Assembly: GCA_958477305.1 (NCBI GenBank) | Contig: CAUEFI010000004.1 | Span: 114,770-178,769, forward strand | Origin: HGM12998 sp900756495 | GTDB taxonomy: Bacteria > Bacillota > Clostridia > Oscillospirales > Oscillospiraceae | Direction of reading: 5' to 3' | Length of the DNA: 64,000 bases | Shown: piece by piece, positions 21,893 through 31,132 of the stretch | Layout: the number at the start of each line of letters is the position of its first letter | Numbering within the stretch: the stretch's first letter is position 1 | Position numbers and translations under genes: made by a program | The notes under the pieces: generated by a model | What the model was told of the DNA's origin: nothing | What the model saw: only the letters and a program-made list of their open reading frames with translations | Database searches by the model: none

Positions 21893-23164
21893 TTATTTCA
21901 AAAGTTCGCGGATTTGCAGCAGGGTACAGTGGAGATGAAGGCGGGAGGTGATCCCGCCGTCGTTGAAATCGGTGTCAAGGATCTGTTTCAGCTTCTCCAC
22001 CCGGTAGCGAATGGTGTTTTTGTGGGTGGCCAGACGCTCTGCCGTGTAGAGATAACTCTTTTGGCATTCGATAAAGACCAACAGAGTTTGGAGCAGATTG
22101 GCCCCGGTTTCACGGTCGTAGTCATAGAGTTTTCGGATGCCGCTGCCCACGAAATCCAGCAGGTCCAATCCGCACCGGAGAGAGATCTGGCTGATGAGGT
22201 CGACGGATTTCAGACGGTCGTACCGGTAAACCCGCGCCTCAAAAGATCGCATGGGATGGAAGAGCCGGGCCTCCGACGTGGCCTGCCGGTAGCGGCGGGC
22301 CAGCTCCAGAATGCGCCGGTTCTTCTCATAGTGCACGCCAAGTTCAGAGATGGAGGCAAACTCGTCGCTGATACACACCCACGCCTCCAAATCTCCGGCC
22401 AACCTGTCCAGTTCTCCCCACTCCCAGGCACTGATATGGTCCGCCCGGGCGGGACAGGGCAGCAGAGCGACCATCTGCTGCTGGTAGTAAAAGATCCGGC
22501 TGTAGGGGAAGATCTGCGTCAGCCGTTCTCTCAGTTCTCCATAATGGTGCTCTAAGCATAGATTGAGCACCAGAAAGCTGGAATAACTGCTCAGTCCGGT
22601 GGCCAGCGCCCGGTTTTCCAGCACAAGGGTGTCGTGTACATCGGTCTCGATCAGCTCGATGAGAATGCTCTCAAAGGGCTTTTCGCCCAGTTCCCGGCCG
22701 CGGGCGCCGAAGGAGAGATGTTTGGCGGCAAGATCGCTGAGCAGATCCATCAGATAGTAGTCCAGCTCAGTGGGCTGACCGTGGATACACAGGGCGCTGA
22801 GATGGCCCAGCAGCACTCCGTTGTGATAGAGATAATAGACCAGCATGGGGTAGGTGGACTGCTTGCTGGACCAGACAAAGCGGATGCGCTCGCCTGGGCG
22901 GACCGGCTTGTTGTTCCTGTGGTTGCGAACCACATTGGCAATGATGCCGCTGGAGAGGTAGCCCAGCTCGGCGGTGTCCCGCCAGACCATGTCCTCCTCC
23001 ACTGCAAAATCCAGATTGGCCTGGGTGAGAAGCTTGTAGCTGTGGTCGGTAATATGAAGCGGCATTCCGATGATCTCCGACGCGTGCTCGGTCAGCTGAG
23101 GCAGGGTTTCCGTGGTGCAGTAGGCATGAAACAGGGCTTCGGCCTTTTCCATACGGCTGTCCAT
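21893..23164 (-). CDS. PucR/CdaR-type transcriptional regulator
   Basis: A 423-residue regulator. The C-terminal helix-turn-helix (SYLYTAERLATHKNTIRYRV, EKLKQILDTDF) is the PucR-type domain. The N-terminal 150 residues look like a ligand-sensing domain (ASEIIGMPLHITDHSYKLL) and the middle is GGDEF-like in the loose sense of CdaR proteins. GGAGGGGG lies six bases before the ATG at 23164; a TTG at 23170 is less likely. PucR family members often control purine, sugar acid or allantoin use. It lies between the ABC operon and the MatC-like gene and may regulate either. Confidence 0.8.
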   Translation of the reverse strand: MDSRMEKAEALFHAYCTTETLPQLTEHASEIIGMPLHITDHSYKLLTQANLDFAVEEDMVWRDTAELGYLSSGIIANVVRNHRNNKPVRPGERIRFVWSSKQSTYPMLVYYLYHNGVLLGHLSALCIHGQPTELDYYLMDLLSDLAAKHLSFGARGRELGEKPFESILIELIETDVHDTLVLENRALATGLSSYSSFLVLNLCLEHHYGELRERLTQIFPYSRIFYYQQQMVALLPCPARADHISAWEWGELDRLAGDLEAWVCISDEFASISELGVHYEKNRRILELARRYRQATSEARLFHPMRSFEARVYRYDRLKSVDLISQISLRCGLDLLDFVGSGIRKLYDYDRETGANLLQTLLVFIECQKSYLYTAERLATHKNTIRYRVEKLKQILDTDFNDGGITSRLHLHCTLLQIRELLK

Positions 23165-23195
23165 ATACAACCCCCTCCTTATTTAAAACAGCAGT

Positions 23196-23224
23196 ATTGT
23201 ACGCTTTTTCTATCTGGAGATCAA
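23196..23224 (-). promoter_or_regulatory. Promoter of the PucR-type gene
   Basis: On the minus strand TTGATC (23224-23219) and TACAAT (23201-23196) are 17 bases apart, 32 bases before the ATG. Confidence 0.6.
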
Positions 23225-23268
23225 TGCCGGTTTGGCGCCATATCCGCGGACATGGCGCCAAACCGGCA
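23225..23268. promoter_or_regulatory. 17-bp perfect palindrome touching the PucR-gene -35
   Basis: TGCCGGTTTGGCGCCAT (23225-23241) and its exact reverse complement (23252-23268) flank a 10-bp spacer. It ends at the first base of the -35 box and lacks a T-run on either side, so an activator or repressor site is more likely than a terminator. The PucR-type protein itself is the first candidate. Confidence 0.55.
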
Positions 23269-23314
23269 GGGTAAAATAGGGAGCTTGCCATACTAAAATG
23301 TGGGTGCCGGCGGC

Positions 23315-24622
23315 TCAGGCCGGAATAATGCCGTAAAATCCCACGAAGGCCAGCAGCATAGAGATTCCCAGGCCTACCAGGGCGACTAGGAGCTGCCCGC
23401 GGAACAGGAGGACCTGTTCCTCTTCGGGGGCGACGGACAGGATAGTGGCTCCCCCAGTGGAGAAGGGGGAAATTGTAGTCAGATTACCACCGATAGCGGT
23501 ACAGCAGAACAGTGTCGAGTCTGACAGGCCGGCCCCGGCCGCGATGGCGGGGACGATAGGCGCAATCATGGGGAAGACGGCTGTAATCCCGCCGGCAAAG
23601 AAGGACAGCACGCCGGTGATCAGGGCCAGGAAGGGCGGGATGAGGACTGGGCTTACGGAGTCGGACACCAAGCCGCCCAGCCAATCGGTTACACCGGCGG
23701 CTTGGGCAACCCCCAGCAGCACGGTGATACCGGTGATCATAATAATGGTATTCCATGGCACGCCCTTGGTGATGGCAGTGCGCTCGTCCCCCAGCTTCAG
23801 CAGGATGCAGGCCAGCGAACCCAACAGGCAGAGCATCTGGATGTCGCAATAGCCCTTGAAGGCGGTAACGGCAGAGGTTTTTACGAAGGAGCCGAGAATG
23901 TTGGATACGATAACCAACAGCACGATGACGAAGATGATGATCATACTCTTGACCTGGACAGGCGTAAGGGGCTCGGGTTTTTGCATGTTTTCAGGGGCTT
24001 TTGCCCGGTAACCCCTGAGAGCGAAGTAGAAGACCAGTGCGATGATAATAAAGGTAATGGCGCTGAGGGCAAAGTACTTCCAAGCGATGGCGTCGGCTGC
24101 GCTCTGCTCGTAGCCCAGTTCGGCGATGGTGTTGGAGATAATAGTACCGGACTGAGTCCACAGGACATTGGAGCCAAAGCCGTTCAGGGCGGCGGCGATG
24201 CAGATCAGCAGGGGGTGAATGTGGCACTTCTTATAGAGCTGGAAGCCCAGAACGCCGATGACGATACTGATCATAGGGTTGGGGGCGCCCATAATGCCCA
24301 GCACCGCGCCGATGAGGAGCAGGGCCAGAGGCAAGCTCCAGGCCGCCTTGCGGCAGCGGTAGAGAATGTGGTTGGCCAGCGCCTCCAGCGTCCCGTTTTG
24401 GTGTGGGAAGGAGAAGAACATGGTGATGGCTGCCAGCTGAAATACAATTTTGACGGGGGTCATGGCCACCACGGCGGAGGCCTTCATATTCATGATAATA
24501 CAGCCGATGATGTACGCGAAGACCACGCAGACGAGTCCCAAGTTGATTTTAAGACGCCAGTTCATCAGAATTGCGATGATGACAGCGGCAACGACAAGGC
24601 CGTAAATGACGGTGTTTTCCAA
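23315..24622 (-). CDS. MatC/SLC13-like carboxylate permease
   Basis: A 435-residue membrane protein with about twelve hydrophobic segments, of the ion transporter superfamily that includes MatC and CitM. The N-terminal MatC-like part (LKINLGLVCVVFAYIIGCII) and the two halves with APNPMISIVIGVLG and TTISPFSTGGATILSVAP (re-entrant loop type) support this. A dicarboxylate such as malonate or malate is likely but not certain. The start is TTG at 24622 with GGAGGG six bases before it. It is preceded by a cupin gene in the same direction, 61 bases away. Confidence 0.78.
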   Translation of the reverse strand: MENTVIYGLVVAAVIIAILMNWRLKINLGLVCVVFAYIIGCIIMNMKASAVVAMTPVKIVFQLAAITMFFSFPHQNGTLEALANHILYRCRKAAWSLPLALLLIGAVLGIMGAPNPMISIVIGVLGFQLYKKCHIHPLLICIAAALNGFGSNVLWTQSGTIISNTIAELGYEQSAADAIAWKYFALSAITFIIIALVFYFALRGYRAKAPENMQKPEPLTPVQVKSMIIIFVIVLLVIVSNILGSFVKTSAVTAFKGYCDIQMLCLLGSLACILLKLGDERTAITKGVPWNTIIMITGITVLLGVAQAAGVTDWLGGLVSDSVSPVLIPPFLALITGVLSFFAGGITAVFPMIAPIVPAIAAGAGLSDSTLFCCTAIGGNLTTISPFSTGGATILSVAPEEEQVLLFRGQLLVALVGLGISMLLAFVGFYGIIPA

Positions 24623-24683
24623 TGGATACCCTCCTCAACGCACAGCCCTCTAAAACAGGGCCTTTATAAAACCGCCGAATTTT

Positions 24684-25298
24684 TTATTTCTTTTCCCCGG
24701 CGCCGGGCCCCACATAAGCGCCCAGCTCCGAGCGGCGGAAGGGATTGACATACTTGCCGTAGTCCCGTTCAAAGTCTTCCGGGTACTCCAGGGTCTTATC
24801 CAGATAGCGCTTTTCATCCCAGTTGTTGTGCTCTCCCGAGACCATAACCACAATCTCCAGAAAGGGCCGGTCCGCCCGGGTGTAAAAATTCGGATTATGC
24901 CAGACCCCGCCCGGGATATATACGACGGTGGGCTTGTCTATCACAAATAACTCCTCGTCATCCCCGCGGCCGAGCCAGAATTTGACTTCACCGCCCAGCT
25001 CGAAGGGGTGCTCGGGGTCGGTGCCGTGGAAGATAAAGATTTCGTCGGAGTCGTGTCTGTGACGGGAAGCCACATGTTTCTCCACACTGCCGTCGGGCAG
25101 ATTGCGCTCCCAGTAGTCGCCGGCGCCCATCCCTGCGCCGGGAGCGTGGACAATGCAGGTGTGCATCCAGACTTTCGTCTTTTCATAGCAGCGGGCGTCC
25201 CACTCCAGAACGGGTTCAGCCTTGCCCTGAAAAAACGGGCGCACAATGCCCGGGTCTCTGATTTCTACCACCAGATCCTGATACTTTTTTTCACGCAT
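24684..25298 (-). CDS. Cupin-domain protein
   Basis: A 204-residue protein with the cupin metal site pattern: SRHRHDSDEIFIFHGTD and, further on, KPTVVYIPGGVWHNPNFY. The ATG at 25298 follows GAGGAGG; a longer frame upstream has no ribosome site. Cupins of this size act as isomerases, dioxygenases or sugar-acid sensors, so the reaction is not known. It shares direction with the MatC-like permease, which suggests that it handles the imported acid. Confidence 0.75.
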   Translation of the reverse strand: MREKKYQDLVVEIRDPGIVRPFFQGKAEPVLEWDARCYEKTKVWMHTCIVHAPGAGMGAGDYWERNLPDGSVEKHVASRHRHDSDEIFIFHGTDPEHPFELGGEVKFWLGRGDDEELFVIDKPTVVYIPGGVWHNPNFYTRADRPFLEIVVMVSGEHNNWDEKRYLDKTLEYPEDFERDYGKYVNPFRRSELGAYVGPGAGEKK

Positions 25299-25529
25299 AA
25301 AAATCCCTCCTCTTACGAAGCCGGCAGACTCTGGCCGTGCCGTACTCCTGTCTGTTACAGCATACCATCCCCCGGAAGCAAGGCACAACGGCCCCAGGAT
25401 ACGAAAAAGGGCTTGGGGGCGGAAATATATATGGCATCTGAGTACAAAGGCGCTGGCACAGGGCAAAAAATATTGTGCGAGTTATATAGTGGCGTGCGTG
25501 CAAAAAATGAAAGAGAACTGGAAACCTAT

Positions 25530-25558
25530 TTGACTGTTTTCCCCATATGGGATATAAT
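25530..25558 (+). promoter_or_regulatory. Promoter of the racemase-like to mrp operon
   Basis: TTGACT (25530-25535) and TATAAT (25553-25558) are 17 bases apart, 37 bases before the ATG at 25596. The rest of the 25299-25529 gap shows no gene. Confidence 0.72.
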
Positions 25559-25595
25559 TCTAATAACTGCACATAGAGAGAAAGGGGGAGCGGTC

Positions 25596-26693
25596 ATGAA
25601 GACGCTGGTGCTCGACCGGCAGTCCCTGAAGAATAACATTTCGGTTATCCGGGAAAAGGCCGGACCGGCGGCTATCTATGCCGTGCTCACCGGGGACGGC
25701 TTTGGAACCGGAGCGGTGGAATTGGCCAGGATTCTCCGGGAGGAGGGCATCGGAAGGTTTGCTGTCTCCGAGGTCAGTGAGGCCGCAGCGCTGCGCAAGG
25801 CGGGATTTACCGACGAGGAAATTCTCATGCTCCGCTCTACGACCGATCGGGAGGAACTTGAAAAACTGATCGATCTGAACGTGGTATGCACCGTGGGATC
25901 GGCCGAGACCGGCATGGCGCTCAACGGCGTGGCGGAGGCCCGATCCACTGTGGCGGAAGCCCATATCCAGGTGGACACCGGGATGGGTTTCGGCGGCTTC
26001 CTCACTGGGGAGCCGGACAAGATTCTGTCCGTGTACCGGAACCTGCCTAATGTGGCCATTTCCGGAATTTACACCCAGATTCACTCGTCCCGGGCCGACG
26101 GGCGGGACGCCCAGGTGCAGATGGAGCAGTTTCACCAGGTTGTGGAGGCTGTCCGGGCCGCAGGATTTGAGACCGGTACTGTCCACGCCGCCGGATCCTA
26201 TGCTCTGATGCATTACGAGTTTGCCCGGCTGGACGCAGTGCGCGCCGGTTCCGCCCTTCTGGGCCGCTGCCGCCGCACACGGAACGACGGGCTTCAGAAG
26301 GTGGGCTACGGAGAGGCGGGCATTGAGGAGATCCGCTGGCTTCCCAAGGATCACACGGTGGGCAACGAAGTGCTGGTGACGCTGAAAAAGCCCACCCGGA
26401 TTGCCGTCCTTCCTGTGGGGTATCAAAATGGCTTTGGCGTCTCCCGCAGCCGGGAGGCCGGGCTGTGGGCCCTGATCCGCCGCTGGTGGAGGGGTAAACG
26501 GCTCTATGTCCGCATCGGCGGACAGAAGGCGCGTATTGTGGGACGTATCGGGGCCATTGAGACCCTGGTGGACGTGACCGATTTGAAGTGTACTGCCGGG
26601 GATACGGCAGTCTTTGACTTAGATCCCCTGTACGCCAGGGGCTTTGTTCGCGCTTACCGCGATCGCCCCGCCAGTGAGGAGGAATATCTTTGA
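25596..26693 (+). CDS. Alanine racemase homologue lacking the PLP lysine
   Basis: A 365-residue protein with the alanine racemase N-terminal barrel and C-terminal domain (VGNEVLVTLKKPTRIAVLPV, GYQNGFGVSR, IGAIETLVDVTDL). The motif that holds the PLP lysine in true enzymes (AVVKANAYGHG) reads YAVLTGDGFGTG here, so Lys is Thr32. The HTGMGRLG motif reads VDTGMGFGG, losing another cofactor contact. It is therefore unlikely to be a working PLP racemase and may be a regulatory or binding protein. GGGGGAG precedes the ATG, and its TGA overlaps the TTG start of dtd. Confidence 0.82.
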   Translation: MKTLVLDRQSLKNNISVIREKAGPAAIYAVLTGDGFGTGAVELARILREEGIGRFAVSEVSEAAALRKAGFTDEEILMLRSTTDREELEKLIDLNVVCTVGSAETGMALNGVAEARSTVAEAHIQVDTGMGFGGFLTGEPDKILSVYRNLPNVAISGIYTQIHSSRADGRDAQVQMEQFHQVVEAVRAAGFETGTVHAAGSYALMHYEFARLDAVRAGSALLGRCRRTRNDGLQKVGYGEAGIEEIRWLPKDHTVGNEVLVTLKKPTRIAVLPVGYQNGFGVSRSREAGLWALIRRWWRGKRLYVRIGGQKARIVGRIGAIETLVDVTDLKCTAGDTAVFDLDPLYARGFVRAYRDRPASEEEYL

Positions 26694-27133
26694 GAGCTGT
26701 CGTCACCAAGGTGAAGCAGGCTTCCGTGGAGATTGGAGGCAGGGTCAACGGGCAGATTGGCCGGGGATTCCTGGTGCTGCTGGGCGTGGGCTGCGGCGAT
26801 ACGGAGGCGCAGGCCGCAAAGATGGCGGATAAGGTCTGCGGCCTGCGGGTCTTTGAAGATGAGAATGAGAAAATGAACCTGAACCTGGAGGCTGTGGGCG
26901 GAAGCCTGCTGGTTGTCTCCCAGTTTACTCTCTATGCCGATACCAAAAGCAGACGGCCCGGATTTACCGGCGCTGCCAGACCCGATGTGGCCATTCCCCT
27001 CTACGAGGCGTTCATGGAGGCGTGCCGGAAGCGTGGCTTCCAGGTGGAGCACGGGGAGTTTGGGGCCGATATGCAGGTCTTCTCCCAGAACGACGGACCG
27101 GTGACCATTCTGCTGGATACAGACAGAATGTAG
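26690..27133 (+). CDS. dtd: D-aminoacyl-tRNA deacylase
   Basis: A 147-residue DTD enzyme that removes D-amino acids from mistakenly charged tRNA. The conserved patterns are MRAVVTKVKQASVEIGG, LLGVGCGDTEAQA, SLLVVSQFTLYADT (the active-site SQFTL) and SRRPGFTGAARP (the Gly-cisPro-like pocket region). The start is a TTG at 26690 that overlaps the previous TGA, with GAGGAGG upstream. Its neighbour is a D-amino-acid enzyme homologue, an interesting match. Length is normal. Confidence 0.95.
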   Translation: MRAVVTKVKQASVEIGGRVNGQIGRGFLVLLGVGCGDTEAQAAKMADKVCGLRVFEDENEKMNLNLEAVGGSLLVVSQFTLYADTKSRRPGFTGAARPDVAIPLYEAFMEACRKRGFQVEHGEFGADMQVFSQNDGPVTILLDTDRM

Positions 27134-27224
27134 ACGCCGTCCCGCAGCTGCGGATTAACCCGCCGCACGGCAAGGCACCCGGAGGGCGCAGCCCTCCCCC
27201 AAATAAATGTACGAGGTAATGACG

Positions 27225-27830
27225 ATGATCATCAAAACCCTGGAAGTCCCACCAATCGGGACAAACTGCTATATTCTGGAGGACAATGACACCAAGTCCG
27301 CCGCCATCATTGACCCCGGCGGAGCGCCCGAGGCCATTCTGGAGCGGGTGAAGGGAGACGGCGTGGAGGTCAAGATGATCCTGCTGACGCATGGACATTA
27401 CGACCATACCGGCGCGGTAAAGGCTCTGCGCACCCAGTTCCCGGGGATTCCCGTCTACCTCCACCCTGCCGACGCCGCTCTGATGGGGGAACAGATTATG
27501 CCGGACGTGGGGGGGACGCAGCCCTACCAGGAGGGGGATGTGATCCGGCTGGGCACACTGGAGATCTCTGTCCTGCATACACCCGGGCACACCCCCGGCG
27601 GGGTGTGCCTCAAGGTGGGGGACACGATTTTTACGGGCGACACCCTGTTTCAGGGATCCATGGGCCGCACCGACCTGCCCGGAGGCGACTATGAGCAGAT
27701 TATGGAGTCTCTGAAGCGCCTGGATGGCCTGAACGGTAACTTCCAGGTTCTTCCCGGCCATATGGGGGCCACCACGCTCAACCGGGAGCGGACGGGCAAC
27801 TACTATATGCGGGAAGCCGCCAACAGCTGA
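27225..27830 (+). CDS. MBL-fold metallo-hydrolase (glyoxalase II-like)
   Basis: A 201-residue metallo-beta-lactamase-fold protein. The metal motif LLTHGHYDHTGAV, then HTPGHTPGGVCLKVG and FTGDTLFQGSMGRTDLPGG, and the terminal LPGHMGATTLNRE supply the binuclear zinc ligands. The YcbL-like short form without the C-terminal hydroxyacylglutathione domain suggests a general thioester hydrolase. Start at 27225 is chosen because GAGG lies eight bases away. Between dtd and this gene a GGAGGGC-GCA-GCCCTCC hairpin (27181-27197) is present. Confidence 0.85.
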   Translation: MIIKTLEVPPIGTNCYILEDNDTKSAAIIDPGGAPEAILERVKGDGVEVKMILLTHGHYDHTGAVKALRTQFPGIPVYLHPADAALMGEQIMPDVGGTQPYQEGDVIRLGTLEISVLHTPGHTPGGVCLKVGDTIFTGDTLFQGSMGRTDLPGGDYEQIMESLKRLDGLNGNFQVLPGHMGATTLNRERTGNYYMREAANS

Positions 27831-27831
27831 C

Positions 27832-29313
27832 ATGCGGCTGATCTTCAAGGGACACGACTATAAGTACGCGGCGGAACAAATGCTGTTGACGCTGTTCCCG
27901 GGAGAGCGCCCGGTCTATGAAGGCGGGGACGGCAGTACGGTTACGCTGGCGATTTCCCGGGGAAAGACCTGGCTTACCGCGACGGCAGTGCTGGACTGGG
28001 CGGGGAAACGCTGCCGCGCCTCAGCCCGGGCTGAGGCCGCGCAGCTGAACGGAGAGCCCTTGAACGACGACCGGGTGAGGCAGAGGATTCTGAAGCTGGC
28101 GTTCTATCGGGCGGGTACTGCGGCGCTGGGCAGAGAACCTCCCTGGGGGGCCATGACCGGGGTGCGGCCTGTCAAGATCCCAGCCAAAGCGATGGTGCAT
28201 GGGGCAACTGAGGCGGAAGCGGAGGCCGTCCTGCGGGAGGTTTACCGGGTCTCTCCGTCGAGGAGGCGGCTGGCCATGGACTGTGCCAAGGCCAGCTTGG
28301 CGGCCCGGGCCAGTCTGAAGCGCAATGAGATCTCCCTCTATATCGGCATTCCTTTCTGTCCCACTCGCTGCGCCTACTGCTCTTTTGTGTCGGCCGACGT
28401 GGGGCGGAGCTTGAAGCTGGTGGAGCCCTTTTTGGAGCTGCTCTGCCGCGAGATTGCGGATGCCGGGATTGTCCTGCGGAGGCTGGGCCTCTCGGTGCGG
28501 ACGGTATATATAGGGGGTGGAACGCCCACTACGCTGACTGCCGCCCAGCTCTCCGACCTGCTGGAGCAGCTGGAGCGATATGTGGACCTCTCCCAGTGCT
28601 CCGAGTTTACGGTGGAGGCCGGACGTCCTGACACGATTACAGCCGAAAAGCTCTGCGCCCTGCGCGCCCACGGAGTGGACCGGGTGTCGGTGAACCCCCA
28701 GTCCATGAGCGACGCGGTTTTGGCCGCCATGGGCCGTGCCCACACGGCGGGGGACGTCCTGCGGGCATGGGAGTTGGTGTGTGCGGCGGGGTTTTCCTGC
28801 GTCAATATGGACCTCATTGCCGGCCTCCCCGCCGATACGGCGTCGGGCTTCCGTGCCTCCCTGGATCAGGTGATGTCCCTGGGCCCGGAGAATATTACCG
28901 TCCACACGCTGGCGCTCAAAAAGGGTTCCCGGCTGATGCTGGAAGGCGGCGCGCTCCCTGCCGGGGAGGAGGTCCATGCCATGCTGGACTATGCATGGGA
29001 GACACTGGGTGACGGCGGATATGTTCCCTACTACCTTTACCGGCAGAAGTATATGTCGGGCTCCTTTGAGAATGTAGGCTGGTCCCGCCCCGGCTTTGAG
29101 AACCTCTATAACCTGTGCATGATGGAAGAACTCCACTCTGTGCTCGCGCTGGGGGGCGGAGGCGTGACCAAGCTGGTGGATGCCCGGGGAGGACGGATTG
29201 TGCGCATCGCCAACCCCAAATATCCATACGAATATCTGAACAGCGGCGAAAAGCTGGATGCAAAGTGGGATAAAATGACGGCCTTTCAGGCCGAAGTCGG
29301 AAAGGAGCGCTGA
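27832..29313 (+). CDS. hemZ: Coproporphyrinogen dehydrogenase-like radical SAM protein HemZ
   Basis: A 493-residue radical SAM enzyme of the HemN/HemZ family. The cluster motif IPFCPTRCAYCSF lies near residue 175, after an N-terminal domain of about 160 residues that is typical of HemZ. GGGTPTTLTAAQLSDLL, DRVSVNPQSMSD and the MDLIAGLPADTASGF stretch follow the family order. It would convert coproporphyrinogen III to protoporphyrinogen IX without oxygen, though some homologues have other roles. It starts two bases after the MBL-fold gene, and the kinase gene begins two bases after its stop. Confidence 0.85.
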   Translation: MRLIFKGHDYKYAAEQMLLTLFPGERPVYEGGDGSTVTLAISRGKTWLTATAVLDWAGKRCRASARAEAAQLNGEPLNDDRVRQRILKLAFYRAGTAALGREPPWGAMTGVRPVKIPAKAMVHGATEAEAEAVLREVYRVSPSRRRLAMDCAKASLAARASLKRNEISLYIGIPFCPTRCAYCSFVSADVGRSLKLVEPFLELLCREIADAGIVLRRLGLSVRTVYIGGGTPTTLTAAQLSDLLEQLERYVDLSQCSEFTVEAGRPDTITAEKLCALRAHGVDRVSVNPQSMSDAVLAAMGRAHTAGDVLRAWELVCAAGFSCVNMDLIAGLPADTASGFRASLDQVMSLGPENITVHTLALKKGSRLMLEGGALPAGEEVHAMLDYAWETLGDGGYVPYYLYRQKYMSGSFENVGWSRPGFENLYNLCMMEELHSVLALGGGGVTKLVDARGGRIVRIANPKYPYEYLNSGEKLDAKWDKMTAFQAEVGKER

Positions 29314-29314
29314 T

Positions 29315-30262
29315 ATGGCCTACCAGCTGCAGGAGATTAACGACCGGCTGAGAGCCGATGCCAAAGGCTTTGTGGAGGAGTGCGAACATAATTACCAGCG
29401 CCGTATTGAGGCGGCGGCCGACCGCATTGTGGCCAATATGGACAAGAGCCCCATCGTTCTGCTGTCCGGCCCCTCCGGGTCGGGCAAGACCACCACTGCG
29501 CTCAAGCTGGAGGAAGAGCTGGAGCGGAGGGGGATTAACTCCCACACCATCTCCATGGACAACTACTTTAAAACACTGAACCGGAGCACGGCTCCCCGCA
29601 CCCCGGAGGGAGATGTGGACTATGAGTCCCCCCTCCTGCTGGACATGGAGCTCCTGGATGAGACCTTTACCAAGCTCTCCAGGGGAGAGTGGGTGATCGT
29701 GCCCAAGTTCGAGTTTGCACGGCAGATGCGCAACGACAGCCAGGGCTCAACGCTGAAGCTGGAGAAAAATGAAATTGCCATCTTTGAAGGGATCCATGCG
29801 CTCAATGACGATATCGTCGGCCGCCACCCGGAGGCCGCCACCCTCTATATCTCGGCTCGGTCCGATGTGCTGGAGGGTGAGGCGGTCCGCTTCAAGGGCA
29901 CATGGATGCGCATTACCCGCCGGGCGGTACGGGATTACAACTTCAGGGGGACGGATCTGACCGATACCCTATGTATGTGGTATAACGTGCGCCGGGGTGA
30001 GAAACGCTATATTTCTCCCTTCAAAGGCAGGGCCAACATTGTCGTAGATTCCTCTCTGCGGTATGAGCCTGCGCTTTTCAAAAACTATGCCCTCCCCCTG
30101 CGGGAGGCACTGCGGGACGTGCCGGACGAGAATCCGCGCCGGGCCGAGCTGGAACGACTGACGGCCGCCTTTGACTGCTTCGAGCTGCTCGACCTCAATC
30201 TTGTGCCCTCCAACTCCCTGCTGCGGGAGTTTATCGGTGGAGGCTCATACCACTATAAATAA
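29315..30262 (+). CDS. Uridine kinase-like nucleoside kinase
   Basis: A 315-residue P-loop kinase with Walker A LLSGPSGSGKTTTALKL near residue 50 and the uridine kinase patterns ISMDNYFKTLNRSTAPRTPE and IAIFEGIHALNDDI. It lacks the TGS domain of some clostridial homologues of this kind. The usual role would be phosphorylation of uridine or cytidine, but this subgroup is not well characterised. Its place inside a housekeeping operon in Clostridia is common. Confidence 0.82.
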   Translation: MAYQLQEINDRLRADAKGFVEECEHNYQRRIEAAADRIVANMDKSPIVLLSGPSGSGKTTTALKLEEELERRGINSHTISMDNYFKTLNRSTAPRTPEGDVDYESPLLLDMELLDETFTKLSRGEWVIVPKFEFARQMRNDSQGSTLKLEKNEIAIFEGIHALNDDIVGRHPEAATLYISARSDVLEGEAVRFKGTWMRITRRAVRDYNFRGTDLTDTLCMWYNVRRGEKRYISPFKGRANIVVDSSLRYEPALFKNYALPLREALRDVPDENPRRAELERLTAAFDCFELLDLNLVPSNSLLREFIGGGSYHYK

Positions 30263-30294
30263 GCTCAAACGGAGCGAAAAGGAGATCTTGCAAT

Positions 30295-31122
30295 ATGTCA
30301 GACTGCACCCATGAGTGCTCCTCCTGCGGAGAAAGCTGCGGGGAGCGCACGGAGCCCCAGGATCTGAGGGCCCCGCTGAATGAACTGTCCTCCATTAAAA
30401 AGGTCATCGCTGTTATGAGCGGCAAGGGGGGCGTGGGCAAGAGCTTGGTAACCGCATCTCTGGCCTGCGCGATGAAGGGTATGGGCAAGCGGGTCGGTGT
30501 TCTGGACGCCGACATCACTGGACCCTCTATCCCCCAGGCATTCGGTGTTCACACCAAGGCAGAGGGCTCGGAGCTTGGTATCTATCCCGCTAACTCCAAG
30601 GGCGGGGTGGAGATTATGAGCCTCAACCTCCTTACAGAGCATGAGACCGACCCGGTGGTCTGGCGGGGGCCCGTCATCGCTGGGGTCGTGAAGCAGTTTT
30701 GGACCGATGTGATATGGGGCGATCTGGACTACCTCTTCGTGGATATGCCGCCGGGAACCGGAGACGTACCCCTCACCGTTTTTCAGTCTCTGCCGGTGGA
30801 TGGCATTGTGGTGGTTACCTCCCCGCAGGATCTGGTGTCCATGATTGTCACCAAGGCGGTTAAAATGGCCGGGCTGCTGAATGTGCCCATCCTGGGCCTG
30901 GTAGAGAACTACAGCTATTTCAAGTGCCCTGACTGCGGGAAGGAGCACGCCATTTTTGGAGAGAGCCGCGTGGATCAGGTGGCCGGTGAACTGGGCCTGA
31001 AGGTCCTGGCCCGTCTGCCCATCGATCCCGCTGTTGCCGCCGCCTGCGATGCAGGAGAAATTGAAAGTCTGAAGCCCAACTATCTGGAGGGCGTAGCCCA
31101 TCTAATAATTGATGGGGAGTAA
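30295..31122 (+). CDS. Mrp/NBP35-type Fe-S cluster carrier ATPase
   Basis: A 275-residue P-loop protein. VMSGKGGVGKSLVTASLACA is the deviant Walker A, with the signature lysine, and DYLFVDMPPGTGDVPLTVFQ is the Mrp signature. The C-terminal pair CPDCG (about residue 211) should bind a bridging Fe-S cluster. The N-terminus has an extra Cys-rich tag (CTHECSSCGESCGE), as in other clostridial Mrp proteins. It carries and delivers [4Fe-4S] clusters in the cytosol. It ends the operon before a strong terminator. Confidence 0.9.
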   Translation: MSDCTHECSSCGESCGERTEPQDLRAPLNELSSIKKVIAVMSGKGGVGKSLVTASLACAMKGMGKRVGVLDADITGPSIPQAFGVHTKAEGSELGIYPANSKGGVEIMSLNLLTEHETDPVVWRGPVIAGVVKQFWTDVIWGDLDYLFVDMPPGTGDVPLTVFQSLPVDGIVVVTSPQDLVSMIVTKAVKMAGLLNVPILGLVENYSYFKCPDCGKEHAIFGESRVDQVAGELGLKVLARLPIDPAVAAACDAGEIESLKPNYLEGVAHLIIDGE

Positions 31123-31132
31123 AACCGGGAAC

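Noticed and set aside
25008..25595. A 5' extension of the racemase-like gene
   Set aside because: It runs antisense through the cupin gene and the promoter at 25530; the ATG at 25596 has the ribosome site.
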